Below are positions 11,801 through 22,816 of a stretch of DNA of 64,000 nucleotides, piece after piece. The position numbers and the translations under genes are program-made. The first letter of the stretch is position 1. Each line of letters begins with the position of its first letter. The notes beneath the pieces are model-generated. The model did no database searches. It worked only from the letters and a program-made list of their open reading frames with translations, and was not told the DNA's origin. Source of the stretch: Humulus lupulus (Eukaryota > Streptophyta > Magnoliopsida > Rosales > Cannabaceae); NCBI RefSeq assembly GCF_963169125.1, contig NC_084802.1, forward strand, positions 11,718,896-11,782,895, given 5' to 3'.

Positions 11801-12389
11801 CTTGAAGAAATACTCCAGCTGTCTTTTACTGGTTCTTATTCGGTGGTATTATTTCGATGTAAATGGTTCAATACAGATCCGAAAAAAAAAGAAAACCATC
11901 ACTGTAAATAATATTACTAGTATCAATGTTAGCGGTGAATGGTATAAAGATGAACCGTCCATACTAGCTAGTCAAGCAAAACAAGTATTCTACACCGATG
12001 ATCTCGTTAGAGGACGAGATTGGAAAGTTGTCCAAGAAGTGAATCATCGGCAAGTTTGGGACTTTCCAAATGCTTCAGATATGATTGTTGATGTTGATGT
12101 TGTACATGACACCAACTCATCGAATTTTGTTTTGACTGTGGATCTCGGAGAGTTGGTTGTTCAGCAATCTGATGTACCAGCGACTCAAGTCAACACGGCC
12201 CATCGACCTTCTTTAGTTGTTCAAGAAGATGATGGATTTATTAATGACAATGAAGATGATATGGCAGACAGTGTAGAAGAAGCAGAAGATGAGGATGAAT
12301 TAATTGTCGACCTTAGTGATGATAATACTGATGATGTGTGCCCGATAGATGTTGATGTAATTAGTGAGGATAGTGACTATTCTGCTTAG
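8838..12389 (+). pseudogene. CACTA transposase (TnpD-like)
   Basis: The first exon (8838-9206) matches the transposase-associated domain, with MPIDKSWTALRNRN and the Cys pattern CPCVRC. The transposase core follows (9219-11353), with ASKDSCHVCGSSRW, CPTCNEDT and MHVEKNVCDSLLGTLLD. DUF4218 is at about 10900-11230 (PVFMRWMYPFERYMKKLK) and DUF4216 at 11669-11911. The tail to 12389 is very acidic. In-frame TAA codons lie at 9204-9206, about 10101 and about 11108. A frameshift lies near 10350, and another in the A run at about 11881-11890. Short AT-rich introns interrupt 11354-11660. The protein once excised CACTA termini; this copy cannot. Confidence 0.9.
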
Positions 12390-13605
12390 TTTTGTATCTA
12401 GTGTTCAATGTATTATACATATTGAGAAATAAAAAGTTCGTTTCCAAATAGCATGTTTCAAATTACCTAATCAATTGAAATAATATTCAATAAATTAATT
12501 ATAAATAATAATTAAATATTAAAATAGATAGGTTAAATTATTGTCGTGTTAGTAGATGTCAGCAGATATGGCTAGAGCTCACGGTGGAGACGCTGGCGGT
12601 GATCCTCCACCGGATCCTACTAGGATCCCGACTACATGTGAGTCAGGTAATTTTTTTGTTATTTTATTTACTCACATATGTTTATCATGTATATACTAAT
12701 ATTCTATGTATTATTAATAAAAAAAAAATACAGGAATCCCAACTAAGAAAAAGGGTCGTGGCGCAGCTATTGGAAAAGATCTAGAGGAGAGGCGGCGTAA
12801 AACTGGAAAACCACTGGAAGTAACGTTTTGCCCACGAACGTACAAGGTTGTTGGGGGCGAGCACGCTGCTTTTTTCCGCCTTGTGGGAACCCAAATTAAA
12901 ACGAAAGTTCTCGGACATTACGGTTCTTGGGAATTAGTGCTTAAACAATACAAGGATCAGGTCCTTGGCATAATTCAGGTAAAAATAGTATTAAATATAT
13001 TTTTTTAAAATTTGTCTTTAATATAGTACATATATTATTAATCTGTTTAATTTTCAATTTAGTACTATTATCAAATAGCTGGCCGCGAGGATTTCTTAAA
13101 GTTTTTAGATGGTATCGATCGAGAGATGAAAGACCGATACCGTAATAGGAAAACACTAAGACACGAACACTTTGAGAAATACTACAATGGACCGGAGGAT
13201 TGGGATAAGGTTCTAAACAACCCAACCAATGATGTTAACAAGGAGGAGTGGAAGCAGATCTATCAGTTATTTACAAGTCCACAATTTATTGCGCGCTCCA
13301 TAAAGAATAAGGAAAATCGGAAGAAACAAAAGTATTCTACAACGCAGGGTACAAAATCGCTGGCAGCCATCCGTTTTGAAAAAGTAAGTAAAAGATAAAA
13401 TATTATCAAAATTATGTTCTTTTAAATTATATGTTCTCTAACATTTGGGTTATATTTTTTAGACGAACCCGGACCTCATTGAGTCATGGAAGGATTATCA
13501 TTGAAAGAAAGCAACAAATGATTTCGTGAACGATGATGCTCGCCAAGATTATGTAAGTTTGAATTATATTTTTTAATATTAATAGAGTTATACACTACAA
13601 AAAAG

Positions 13606-13980
13606 GAGACTTTTGCCGGCGCAAATTTGCGCCGGCAAAAGTATGGTTTTGCGCCGGCAAAAACCATTGAGTTTTTGCCGACTCAATTTTGCGCCGGCAA
13701 AGAATCGCGTCGTATCTCCGTCGCTAATTCCACTTTTTCCGACGCAAATATAATGTGCCGGCAATGGCCTTTTTTGGCGACGAAAAAATACGCCGGTAAA
13801 AATATGAATGCGCCGGTAAAAAAATCTGTCACGATATTGTGAAAGACACTTTTAGCGGCGCAATAATGCGCCGGCAATAGTTTAATTTTTTAGTGGCGCA
13901 TTTTTGCGCCGGTAAAAGTGTATATGTGAAGTTAAGATTGAAACCTTTTGCCGACGTAATTTTGCGCCGGTAAAAGTATT
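13606..13980. repeat. Left subterminal repeats of inner CACTA
   Basis: About a dozen copies of a motif near TTTTGCCGGCGCA occur in both orientations, many arranged as short palindromes such as GCGCAAATTTGCGC. In CACTA elements such subterminal repeats are transposase-binding sites; that role is inferred here. Confidence 0.8.
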
Positions 13981-14253
13981 TTTAAAATAATAATTTTGAT
14001 TAAATTACTAATATTATTTTCAATATATTAATATTAATTAATAATTTTCAATTTTAATATATATTAATAATTATTTAACTTTTTAGTAATATTATTTAAT
14101 CAGAAATAAAATTAAAATTAAAATTTTATAAATTAATAAATAAAAAATTACAACTATTAATATTTATTGTCTCCACTAAACATGAAAATATAAAAGTAAT
14201 TTAGTAAAATAAATGTCTCATAAATTAAATTTTAAATAAATAGAAAAAAAGTT

Positions 14254-16280
14254 CTACAAATGAGTACTGGCCGCCTCATCATTCCCGCCCCCGTCAGCAT
14301 CATTGTCCTCGTCCGAATCCTGGTCTGGTAAGTCAACAGTAAAACCAGGAGCCAATTGACCAACCTGCTTCAACAAAGCACTGAGCAGGAGATCTTGACG
14401 CCGTTGACGACTCTCAAGTTTAGTCGCATGCTTCTTTAGGTTCTGATTTTCTAGCATAATGTCCTGATTTTGCTGCAAAATGGTGTTCACTTTAGGTGGC
14501 AATTGCCCGGACATTTGAGAAGTTGACGAAGATGCTGCCCTCTTTGCGCCAATTGCCTTCAACCTAGGCAACCCCCCAAACCCTTTCTTATAACGCGAGC
14601 GGGGTCCAAGGACATCTGTGACAATATCCATATCAGGCGGGAAATGACCGTCGACATTATCGCCGACACAAGAAGCAGCAGATGATGCAGGGGCCGTACT
14701 CTGCGATGCTCGACGTTCGGTCATCTCATTCTGCACAATAAAAAGCACGTATTTCGAATTCCAATATAACATTATTTGAAAACCTAACTTATAAATTTTT
14801 AATATAACAACATATAAAATATAACTTTATTATCTATCTGCCAACATCCTATCATTAATGACTGCAGACCAGTGATTGAAAAAGAATGTAATTAATTTTG
14901 TTCCCGTATCAGGGAGCAAGTGGGCTAAAGTAAATTTGGTCATGAAAATCCATTTCTGATTGAAAATCATGAAGATATTATTGATATATACGGTAGGTGC
15001 AGTTAATTCCATTAATGGGGAATTTACGTCTCCAAACATATACATCAACTACATTTGCATGTTTTTCAGTCAGAAATGGATTTTCATGACCAAATTTACT
15101 TTAGCCCGCAAGCTCCCTGATACGGGGACAACATTAGTTACATTCTTTTTTTATCTTAGTCCACAATCATTAATCATAAAAATATTGGCACATAGATTAT
15201 ACAGATTTCATTGTTAAAAATTTAATTAATAATTAATAAATAATTACTAATTGACAACAACCAATTAATAATTAATATTTATTAATTATTTACTAAACTT
15301 TTTTAAAGTTAAATGATCATAAATTAGTTAAGGTTATGCAACTTACATGTTTTGTCGCCGCTGCATCACTAATCCACTTATCCTTCTTCTTGTGCAGGTG
15401 CTCGAATGTGTTGATCATGCTCGGGAGCTGGCCAGTAGATGGGTCCATCTAAAAAAGCAAATTATTTAAACATTGTGACATTTATAATATTTTCGTAAAT
15501 GTAAGGATATAAGCTATTATAATTTACGTGATCATAAACATGGGCAACGATGGATTTGGAACCGTGTCCTCCTGGTATTGTCATTTTAGCTCGAGCTTCT
15601 TTATTTTTCTTCGATATACGCTTCAAAAAGAAAACAGTACTCATTAATCTAAATTGTAATTTTATAATTAAAAATTAATGTAAAATCTACGGCATACCTG
15701 GTGAGAATCAGAAGCCCAAAAATCACACAAAATTGCCCAATCAGAAGAAGTAATCGACACAAAAGGTTTTGACTTCGCTCTCTCATTGTCCACCTCTCCT
15801 CCAACATCTACCCAGTGTTTCTTCATCGTGTGGCGCCAATCAGTCAGATGTTTTTGCATTTGTCTTACCATGGCATCGTTGATTACTGGATTGTCTTCTG
15901 GATAAATGAATTTTTCCTAAAATCACAATTAAAATTGGAATTTGTTAAAATATTATGAAGATAGACAAAATATTTAATAACGAGTTATTAAAGGTTTAAA
16001 GAATGCATACAGATGGTCTCTTTCGAATAACTTCGATATCAGCTGGTTTTACTTGTTCCCAAGCTAGTGTAGTTGGGGGTACGGTGCTACGCAAATAACG
16101 AGCCATGGAATTGTTGAACCACTTGCCGTACTTTTGAATAGCTTTTCCAGTTTCTTTATCAAACTCTACTTTCAAATGACTAACTTTTTTTATGGCCAGC
16201 TCCTTCTCGATATTGGCACCGTAATAAGCTCCCCTGCCTCTCTTGGAGCCACCACGTGTGTCATTACTTGTTTCGACCAT
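14254..16280 (-). pseudogene. Transposase_24-type gene of inner CACTA, several exons
   Basis: On the minus strand coding pieces run from MVETSNDTRGGSKRGRG (16280 to about 16011), then EKFIYPEDNPVINDAMVRQM (about 15915 to 15700), then RISKKNKEARAKMTIPGG with HVYDH (about 15620-15530), then a short exon near 15450-15350 (LPSMINTFEHLHKKKDKWIS), and a last exon about 14740-14254. Donors such as GTATGC and GTAAG are visible. The last exon ends with a coiled-coil-like segment (LENQNLKKHATKLESRQRRQ) and an acidic tail. Whether it could be expressed is uncertain, because an inverted duplication at 14845-15200 lies in one intron or has replaced an exon. Confidence 0.7.
14845..15200. repeat. Imperfect inverted duplication, arms about 140-150 bp
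   Basis: The segment with CCCGTATCAGGGAGC and GGTCATGAAAATCCATTTCT around 14900-14965 recurs in reverse complement around 15065-15130. The arms extend to about 14845 and 15200, and the centre of about 60-70 bp is unpaired. Both arms keep the same short reading frame on opposite strands (IFMTKFTLA). It lies inside the second gene of the inner CACTA and looks like an exon duplicated in inverted orientation. Confidence 0.8.
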
Positions 16281-16392
16281 TCTACATTAAAATATTCATT
16301 AATTAACTAATTCAAATTATGTATGTCTGTTGTTTTTTGTTATAAAATTAACATTTATTCATTATGGTATTTCCAAACCTACCCTATTCCGA

Positions 16393-16523
16393 CCTAGTGG
16401 ATCCCTTGAAGATAGTAAGGAGTCATGTACTTCTCCTCAGTTTTTTAAAATGTTTCTCAAACATTTTAAAAAAATGAGGAGTAGTACATGAATACATTAT
16501 CTATCCCCAAGGCATCCACTAGG
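16393..16523. repeat. Long near-perfect stem-loop A in inner CACTA
   Basis: An imperfect palindrome of about 131 bp. The inner 32-bp arms (16424-16455 and 16459-16490) differ at two positions and enclose a 3-nt loop. The outer arms continue with CCTAGTGGAT on the left and ATCCACTAGG on the right. It neighbours stem-loop B, which shares its outer stem. Confidence 0.88.
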
Positions 16524-16597
16524 TGCATCACTATTGTTTTTTGTTATTGAATTAACATTTTATTACTTATTGTCTTTCCCAACCTACCCTATTCCGA

Positions 16598-16729
16598 CCT
16601 AATAGATCCCTTGGAGATAGTAAGCAGACATGTGCGACTACCCATTTTTTCAATATATTTCATCAAATATATTGAAAAAATGAGTACCAGTACATGAATA
16701 CATTGACTATCCCCAAGGCATCCACTAGG
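16598..16729. repeat. Long stem-loop B in inner CACTA
   Basis: Inner arms at 16629-16660 and 16665-16696 enclose a 4-nt loop, with about five mismatches. The flanks match those of stem-loop A (GACCTA, then GATCCCTTG, and on the right CCCCAAGGCATCCACTAGG). The inner stem sequence is unlike that of A (TTTTTTCAATATATTT against TTTTTTAAAATGTTT), but pairing is kept. Confidence 0.88.
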
Positions 16730-17068
16730 TGCATCTTCAGCGGGAACGTCATCTTCAGCGTAAACATCCTTCAGGATATCCGCTATCTCATCTCTATCAT
16801 GATCTCGTACCACAGCTGGTGGCGACGGCAGCGCCTCTCCATGGTAATGCCACACTTTGTAGGACTGTACGATGCCATTGTTGAATAAATGCATCGAAAT
16901 TGCATTTATAGGCTGGAACTTAACATTCCCACATTTCTTGCACGGACAGCGAACCAAACCCCGATCGTTCAACTGATTTTTGGCGATATCGAAGAACTCC
17001 TTAACACCATTTCTATACTCCAGAGACCAACGATTCCTCGCACTCATCCAGCTCCTGTCGCTCGCCAT
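16690..17068 (-). pseudogene. Transposase-associated domain remnant of inner CACTA
   Basis: From the ATG at 17068 the minus strand encodes MASDRSWMSARNRWSLEY, then CPCKKC and VWHYHGEALPSPP. This is the Transpos_assoc domain that starts plant CACTA transposases, and it is clearly related to 8838-9206 in the outer element. The domain is complete, but after an acidic stretch the frame runs into stem-loop B and stops at 16589. The following transposase core is missing. The cause is probably an internal deletion, with the stem-loops marking the junction. Confidence 0.82.
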
Positions 17069-17074
17069 CTTTAA

Positions 17075-17571
17075 GCGAAATAATTAAGAAAATATTAATA
17101 ATTGTCTTAAAATGAGGGAAATGATAGTCAAAGTATTTCATGACTGTTTGTCTCCCTAATTATCACTAACTGATAATAATATCCTATCCCTGGCAAAAAT
17201 AATTATTTATAGAGATATTTGCGGCTAAATTACTCAAACTTACAACTTACTAACACTTACATGACACGTGACACCACATGATTAGTACACATTATTATTA
17301 TTATTTTAAATAATTTTTCATAAAAAAAATCATTTTATATTTTTATTTTTTAAAAAAATCCAATTTATTGTTTTCCAATTTAAAGGTAACAAAAAATAAT
17401 TTTTTTTTTCATTTTTTACAAAAAAAAATAATAATCAAATTTGCTGCTTTTAATCAATTATTTAGGATTAAGTAAAAAAAAGATTTAATATTAAATTATT
17501 GCTTAGATTTTAAACAAAATTACTTAATCTTTAATTGCAAACAAGTATACAAAATGATAAATAGGAAGATT

Positions 17572-17637
<66 letters not shown>

Positions 17638-19130
17638 TAAAAAATTTGATGATATTAACAATATAAAATTAAATTTAAAAAAACATGTATTTTTCATACT
17701 TAATCTTAAGTTGAAAATTTTTTTGAATTTTTTTTAAAAAATGTAAATTTTATTTTTTTGTTAAAATAAAAATAAATTAAAAATTATTTTAAGAATAATA
17801 ACAATGTAGATCAATCATGTACTGCTACGTGTCCGTTGACTAGTCTACTTTAACATTTACTTATTTATTACTTTTAATTTAAAATTAATTTAATTATACA
17901 TTAATCTCCATTTTGTAATTTTTTATTAAATTCTTTAATTTATATTGGATTATTTACTTAATCAATAATAATTTTATTATATTTATATTTTATTAAATCA
18001 TTAATATTTTTAAATTTTTCAATTACAAAACATCTAATATTAATGTTAAAATTAATTATTAATTATTATGATTGGTAATTTTATTTTATTTAAATTATAG
18101 TTAAAAATTATTTTTCTGATGAATTTTTAATTATACTTAAATTTTTATTTAATTAATTATTAAACTTTTATTAATTTTACTAACTCCAACAAAATTTGAG
18201 CAGCATAAAGATTATATTTCAAACTATCCCAAAAATTGAAAAACCTACAAATTAAACACATATATAACCAGAATATTCCTAGAGCAATATACAGAACATT
18301 CTCATAACATGCACAACATAAACAAAGATTAATAACATATATCAAATCTTTTTATATCATTTTATATCAGTAACATCAAAACAATTTATTTAATAAATAT
18401 TTATAAACAAATAATATTTAATATAAAAAATATAATATATATTTTTTTAATATACATAATCTAATCTATTTTTTAATATACATATTAAGCATTAAAATTA
18501 AAAAATATACATACTCAAAATCAAATTTTTTTAATAAATACTAAAATCGTATTTTATTTTTCATTATTAATCTCATTTTTATAAAACTACACATGTTTAT
18601 TTATTTTTTTAAAAGAAAAATATAACTATAATACCAAATATCACACACATACATTTATATTAATCAATTTTCTAAAATTTTTTAACATTAAATAAACATA
18701 TATACACACACATTTACACATATACATAAACATATATCCATACATATACTGATATGCATATATATAAATATTCAGATATATAAATATATACATATACATA
18801 TACTGATATATATAAATATATACATATATATATAAATTGATAAATATAAATATATATATATATAATCAGATATATATAAATATATATATATATAACGAAA
18901 TAAATATATATATATAAACTGAAACATATATATATATAAATATATAAACTAACCTTTTTAGTCTTATTTTACTGAGAGGAGCTACACACCTGTTTATATT
19001 AGGGAGAGAATAACAAAAAAAAATACAATTACAAAACAAAATATAGAGAAAAAAATCCAAAAATGTTAAAAATACCGAATACTAACCATGAGAGATAAGT
19101 TTCACTAACCTTGAAAGAGAAGCCACGGTG
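17075..19130. other. AT-rich interior of inner CACTA, no gene seen
   Basis: Very AT-rich DNA with an (AAT)n microsatellite at 17573-17634 (about 20 units) and TATA/CATATA-rich simple sequence at about 18690-18950. No coding region is supported. On the minus strand this is the 5' flank of the transposase-associated exon. Confidence 0.7.
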
Positions 19131-19257
19131 GGATTATGGCTCACGGTGGTCGGAGAGATTATCACAGAGGAGAGAGAGAGAGAGAAGCTTTGTTTCGAAA
19201 TTGTAAACTGAAATGGGGAAGAAGGAGGCTCGGGTGGCTGGGTATATCGTTATAACT

Positions 19258-19755
19258 TTTGCCGGCGCGTTTCGTTGCGCCGGCAAAAGTCTAAAACTGC
19301 GCCGGCAAAAGTGTTTAAGTAAACCCTAAAATAAAACGACGTCGTTTTAACTATCTCGACTTTTGCCGGCGCGTTTTTGCACTTTTGCTGGCGCAACTAA
19401 ACGCGCCGACAAAAGTATGCCCACCTACCTTATTTCAAACGTGTGAAAATTTAAAAAACACGTTGACTTTTGCCGGCACGCTAGGTGAAATGCGCCGGCA
19501 AAAGTTTGTATGTTTTATTTTGAAAATCTAGCATTACTTTTGCCGGCGCAATTAGTGGTTGCGCCGGCAAAAGTAATGCCAGATTTTAACACGATACTTT
19601 TGCCGCGCAACCCCCGAATTGCGCCGGCAAAAGTCACCTCTACCAGCGTGAATTTGCGCCCGCAAAAGGTTTGATTTTTGCCGGCGCAATTCACGAATTG
19701 CGCCGGTGAAAGTAATTTTTTCCGGCGCAATTCGGAATTGCGTCGGCAAAGAACT
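19258..19755. repeat. Right subterminal repeats of inner CACTA
   Basis: Many direct and inverted copies of TTTTGCCGGCGCA and TGCGCCGGCAAAAGT, mirroring the left end. It also contains CG-rich AAAACGACGTCGTTTT, a perfect 16-bp palindrome near 19334. Confidence 0.85.
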
Positions 19756-19961
19756 GGTTTCTTGTAGTGATATTTAATGTTAGTGTCTAACATTTTTTGA
19801 AAACAGGAAAAACTGAAGGCTGATTTTGAGTTACAAACTCAGCAAACATCCACTGATGCTTCTAATAATGATAGTCCGTCATCAGTTGATCAGGTGGAGG
19901 TGCTACAAAAAGTATTAGGCCAAAGGCATGGACATGTGCAAGGAGTGAGCCGCAAATTGAA

Positions 19962-20021
<60 letters not shown>
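19962..20021 (+). repeat. (GGGGTC)10 hexanucleotide repeat coding (Gly-Ser)n
   Basis: Ten exact tandem copies of GGGGTC in the last exon of the outer CACTA second gene encode an uninterrupted Gly-Ser run. The perfect repetition in an otherwise decayed gene implies recent slippage. The G-rich strand could form a quadruplex. Confidence 0.95.
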
Positions 20022-20744
20022 ATCATCTACCCAACACTCTCACTTCAGCGAGTCTCAAGTTCCTCCTCATCATTCAAGAGAATATATAGAAAAATTGGAG
20101 AATAATCTTCAGAAATTGACTGATCAAGTTAATTTCTTAACTCAATTTTTTGTACCTTCATTTCGTCCACCAAATGTTCAGCTGCTGCCTGTGCTTGATA
20201 GTGACAATATTTCTAGGGCTTCGTCTTCTCAACCTCCAGCTTCAACTCATCCTTCTATGTACGGGGCAGTGCTGTCTCAACATATGGTACCTCCATATAT
20301 GTACAGAGCAACACCTTATCCGTGGCCGATTCCACCGTCCTCCCAGCCGTCGTATCCCTATATGTATGGAGCTGGATCGTCTACATTACCTCCCCAATAT
20401 CCTTGGCCGATGCCGCCACCGCAGCAATCACAACCACAGCCATCGCAACAACCACAACAAGAAGACAATAGGAAGGAGGACGAGGCAGCTGATTTAGGAG
20501 ACTAGGTTTATTTTATTATTAATTATTGTTAAATTTTATGAACAATATAAATATTTGTTATGTTAATGTATTATGAATATGTACAATTGTTATTTTAATA
20601 AACTAATTTGAATATTTAATATAATATTTTTATTTTTAATATATTTGTTTTCAATTATTTAAAATTTAAATAATAATTTCGTTAAATAATTAATTAAAAT
20701 TGTATTTAATTAGTTAATTTTATTATTTTTTTATAAATAAAATA

Positions 20745-21104
20745 GTATTAGGGGCGACACTGTTGCCCCTGATAATATGCCACGTGTAAACATTTGGGGC
20801 GACATATCATAGTATTAGGGGCGACACGTCGCCCCTGATAATTAAGTATTAGGGGCGACTAATGGAATATCAGGGGCGACATATCGACAAAAATAATTCA
20901 AAATTTTCAAATTTTAGAGGCGACATTTCAAGTTTTAGGGGCGACTATCGTCGCCTCTGATATTTGAATATCAGGGGCGACCCTTCAAGTCGCGCCCTAA
21001 TGTTCCCTTTAGGGACATTTTTTCACAGGCAACTCATCAGGGACGACTTTTCGAGTTATTAGGGGCGACATGCGTCGCCCCTAAAACTCATTTTTGTTTT
21101 AGTG
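20745..21104. repeat. Right subterminal repeats and terminus of outer CACTA
   Basis: At least fifteen copies of GGGGCGAC or GTCGCCCC in both orientations, often as TATTAGGGGCGAC and TATCAGGGGCGAC. The terminus TTTTTGTTTTAGTG ends at 21104. The 3-bp target duplication cannot be checked without the left end. Confidence 0.82.
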
Positions 21105-22119
21105 TGCTGAGTTGACCGTTAATTCTGTTAGTACTAGATAATGAGTTTGTTAAGTGTCTAAAACCCCAACAACTCTCAACTTATATCACAAAGCGTGACA
21201 AACTCATTTTGTCACATTATTTTAATCTAACATTATATTATCATAAATAATATAACATACATATTTTAAAAAACAGTAATTAAAATCCAAAGTAGATTAA
21301 CCGCTTGCATATAATAATAGCATATATATATCAGGTCAATATGATTTGAGAATTACAAAAGGCAGCAAATAAAGGAAGTAATACTCAAGAAAATGTTTAT
21401 AACTATTTTTCAAATTTATCTGAAAACGCTCTCAACATAAATCAAAACATAGAAAAAGAACTAATTAAACAAGAACAACATGTAGAAATGAAATCGATTC
21501 TTGGGAAAACATTTCAACTTGATAAGTATATATATGAACAAGAAATGATAACGTACGTGCTCTAAACCACTAAGAATAGACAATCACCATTCTAAGTTCT
21601 CAACTTATTACTCGAAAAATAATTTGATCAAATGCCAAAGGAAAAAATAATAATATCTTACATAGTTGAAAAATGAAGAAAATTTAATTGGATTTGACAA
21701 ATTACGTACAATCAATATCTTTGAACAAGTTTGAGTCCATTATACCCATGAAACTATTTGTTAATGTTTTTGTGGTTTTGTTTGTAATTTTTTTTGTTGT
21801 TTTGTTATTTTTATAAAAGAATCAAGTTGTTTATTTAAAAATTCAAAGTTTGAGACCATTATACCCATGAAACTGTTTTTGTTTTTGTGGTTTTGTTTGT
21901 AATTTTTTTGGTTTTTTTTATATGTTATTTTTGCAATTTTTCGATGTGAATTCAATGAAATCTTTAGGTATGTTTTGAGGGTTTGAATTTAATGACAATT
22001 TGTGTTTGTAATCTTTTATCAATAAATATTAGAAACTATTTATATAAAAATGAATGTATTTGAAAACCTAAGTTTTAGCCTATCTTTCCAGTTTTACAGT
22101 CTTCATCTTGATTTATGTT
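21105..22119. other. AT-rich flank, one direct duplication
   Basis: No gene is seen. A segment of about 118 bp starting GAGTCCATTATACCCATG (near 21731) is repeated as GAGACCATTATACCCATG (near 21849), in tandem, with the same poly-T-rich tail. Confidence 0.6.
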
Positions 22120-22816
22120 TGTATATTAACAACACAATTATAAGAGTTGACACACAAGAATTACAAGTTTCATCTGCACTGAAAATACATTTCAGCCTAC
22201 TAGTGCTTGGGTTCCCTGAACCAGGGTAAAAACTCTCACTATATTCAGAAGTAATTTTACATAAACCAGTTCAAGAATCAATATGTAAAAACTGTACAAA
22301 CTATCTCAAAATACAGTAAAGCTATTTACCCTAAACAACCAAATCCCTTAGTTATAAATGCAAGATCCCCTTGCTTCAATGTTGAACTCCCTTCAACAAT
22401 ATCTCAAATCCGAAAACCTTCGGATCTATAGCATCAAGAGCCAGCTGAACTCCTTCAGCAATCACGACTTGATTCCAGAGCTTGCACAGAAACCTTCAAC
22501 CATCTTCAATGGAGTTTCTTGCCAACACCTGCAAAAATCAATGGAAGAAAAAGAAAGAAAACAGAGCAAAAACACCCAATCGAATCTATCGAACAAAGAA
22601 AGTTGGTTATAACTAATTAACCAGCCCAATATATATCCTTGGCTGTAATTAGGTTTAATCCCGAACCAACTAACAACTATAACTCACTAACAGCCTTGTT
22701 TTACACACATGCTGACGTGGACTCTAACTAAAAATGAATATACTCCAGACATAATAAAAGTTCATTCCAGACGCGACTGGACCTAATTTGTCATACACAA
22801 AATATCGGTCCTTACA
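22120..22816 (-). repeat. Candidate solo LTR, copia-like
   Basis: Read on the minus strand, the segment starts TGTAAGGACCGATATTTTG and ends TTGTTAATATACA, the TG...CA form of an LTR. It contains a TATA-like GGATATATATTGGG, and its length (about 700 bp) fits an LTR. The immediate 5-bp flanks (ATGTT and GTATT) do not match, so a target duplication is not supported. No internal retrotransposon sequence adjoins it. Assignment to copia rather than gypsy is a guess from overall style. Confidence 0.4.

Larger units (their letters stand above)
13593..19769 (-). mobile_element. Inner CACTA transposon, internally deleted, target duplication ATA
   Basis: Left terminus CACTACAAAAAAGG at 13593, right terminus TTTCTTGTAGTG ending at 19769. 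It is flanked by ATA at 13590-13592 and 19770-19772. Both ends carry dense copies of TTTTGCCGGCGCA and its reverse complement (13606-13980 and 19258-19755). Genes are on the minus strand: a transposase-associated domain remnant (17068 down) and a Transposase_24-type gene (16280-14254). The transposase core and the DUF4218/DUF4216 parts are absent, so it needed a helper element. It lies in an intron of the outer CACTA and shares no subterminal motif with it, so it is a different family. Confidence 0.93.
12556..20505 (+). pseudogene. Second CACTA gene (Transposase_24-like), five exons, intron split by another CACTA
   Basis: Exons inferred from splice sites and continuous coding are 12556-12646, 12734-12978, 13063-13383, 13463-13552 and 19808-20505. 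All introns start GT and end AG, and codon phases agree across junctions. Recognisable stretches include RTYKVVGGEHAAFFRLVGTQ and KVLGQRHGHVQGVSRKLKG. The last exon has a (Gly-Ser) run and a Pro/Gln-rich tail ending in acidic residues. A TGA at 13502-13504 and a one-base frameshift near 19858 break it. The fourth intron contains the 6.2-kb element at 13593-19769. The family is Transposase_24 (plant En/Spm-associated), and its DNA-binding role is inferred from TnpA-like proteins. Confidence 0.82.
8272..21104 (+). mobile_element. Outer CACTA (En/Spm-type) transposon, decayed, left terminus missing
   Basis: The plus-strand order is Transpos_assoc domain, transposase core, DUF4218 and DUF4216 regions, then a second multi-exon gene. 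This is the usual layout of a plant CACTA element. The right end at 21104 reads TTTTTGTTTTAGTG, the reverse complement of a CACTAAAACAAAAA terminus. It is preceded by many AGGGGCGAC-type subterminal repeats. No matching left terminus is seen before 8838. The Tat LTR abuts this DNA at 8271, so the left terminus probably lies beyond the Tat element. A second CACTA element (13593-19769) sits in an intron. Stops and frameshifts show that the element is inactive. Confidence 0.85.

Noticed and set aside
13600..13980. Possible CRISPR-like array from regular GCCGGCGCA words
   Set aside because: This is a plant nuclear sequence, the spacing is irregular, and copies occur in both orientations as CACTA subterminal repeats do.
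19955..20030. Possible interstitial telomere-like repeat
   Set aside because: GGGGTC is not the plant telomere unit (TTTAGGG) and it lies in a coding exon.
22358..22612. 84-residue frame MQDPLASMLNSLQQYLKS as a gene
   Set aside because: It lies wholly within the candidate solo LTR and has no recognised family. LTRs of this kind often contain chance frames.
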